Assembly: GCA_001564055.1 (NCBI GenBank)
Contig: LKNB01000005.1
Span: 1 to 64,000, forward strand
Direction of reading: 5' to 3'
Length of the DNA stretch: 64,000 bases
Source of the DNA: Rhodothermaceae bacterium Tc-Br11_B2g6_7
GTDB lineage: Bacteria; Bacteroidota; Rhodothermia; Rhodothermales; Salinibacteraceae
Shown here: one piece after another, positions 63,820-64,000 of the stretch
Layout: each line of letters starts with the position of its first letter
Numbering within the stretch: position 1 is the stretch's first letter
Made by a program: the position numbers and the translations under genes
Notes under the pieces: model-generated
Told to the model about the DNA's origin: nothing
The model's input: only the letters and a program-made list of their open reading frames with translations
Databases searched by the model: none

Positions 63820-64000
63820 TTACTCCTCGCCGGTACGTCCGCCTTGGATGTTGGCACTACGGCCCTGCTCAATTTCTCGGATAACGCTGCCGGGAAGGTC
63901 GCCTTCGCCAGCGTACTGGCTACGCTGGAGGGCCCGGATGTACCCCACGATGGCCCAGCGGTCGGACACCGAGATCTGCTGCGCGTAGCCGGGCATGCTC
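63820..64000 (-). CDS. actE: Alternative complex III subunit ActE, C-terminal fragment
   Basis: The frame enters from the right edge and ends [15 protein letters not shown] then [19 protein letters not shown] and a polar tail. MPGYA with the [11 protein letters not shown] helix is the C-terminal part of a mono-heme cytochrome c, with the Met as axial ligand. Its place directly before actF identifies it as ActE. The heme motif lies outside the window. Confidence 0.85.
   Translation of the reverse strand, partial: SMPGYAQQISVSDRWAIVGYIRALQRSQYAGEGDLPGSVIREIEQGRSANIQGGRTGEE

Noticed and set aside
1..64000. CRISPR array, rRNA operon or prophage
   Set aside because: No regularly spaced repeats, no rRNA sequence and no phage structural genes were seen; the genes are almost all ordinary chromosomal ones.

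Overview
The window looks like chromosomal DNA of a salt-adapted member of the Rhodothermota (Salinibacter/Salisaeta-like; formerly placed in Bacteroidota). The evidence is a GC-rich, acidic coding content, a cytochrome-c-carrying caa3 oxidase directly downstream of Alternative Complex III subunits, a Bacteroidota-type YbeY, a secreted protein with a lamin-tail domain and FlgD-like C-terminus, a YtxJ-type thiol protein, a ComB phosphatase and an ectoine synthase gene. This assignment is inferred from gene content only.

Layout. 1-4900: the start of an IS200/IS605-type tnpB cut by the window edge, an mgtE magnesium transporter interrupted by one in-frame amber codon, methylglyoxal synthase and a large secreted M14 peptidase. 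5080-8943: thiE facing a hemA-hemC-hemD tetrapyrrole cluster. 9100-16500: methyltransferase-pepF pair, ytxJ, several lineage-specific hypothetical genes, an aldehyde dehydrogenase and a small zinc-ribbon protein. 16575-18300 is the most unusual stretch: an orphan ectoine synthase whose start codon lies in a perfect 27-bp tandem duplication, a 13-bp-arm palindrome, a tRNA-Leu(UAA) gene split by a 222-nt group I intron, a damaged HNH endonuclease gene ending 11 bp upstream of that tRNA, and a further gene remnant. 18310-29212: cytidine deaminase, Na/Ca antiporter, VWA membrane protein, M20 amidohydrolase, LTD secreted protein, an A-type Fe-S carrier and clpC.

29309-37593: a PP-loop ATPase, then tyrA, gcvT, comB, ftsK, purK and purE on the plus strand. 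37685-44926 is a long minus-strand translation/secretion block: tyrS, smpB, an MqnA-like gene, then rplS-trmD-rimM-rpsP-ffh and a carboxymuconolactone-decarboxylase-like gene. The S16 protein carries a long repetitive charged tail. 45061-54325 (plus): fthC, two PspC proteins, uvrC, a large DUF2723 membrane protein, a cold-shock protein with its own promoter and leader, ybeY and hpf. metF and a divergent nucleosidase-like gene diverge at 55.4 kb.

56153-64000 (minus) is a respiratory operon: actE (cut by the edge), actF, a fibronectin-like membrane protein, SCO, then ctaC (with fused cytochrome c), ctaD, ctaE, ctaF. Quinol would be oxidised by ACIII and electrons passed through cytochrome c domains to the caa3 oxidase, with SCO loading the CuA site. 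The best candidate for something uncommon is the intron-split tRNA-Leu with its neighbouring HNH gene.
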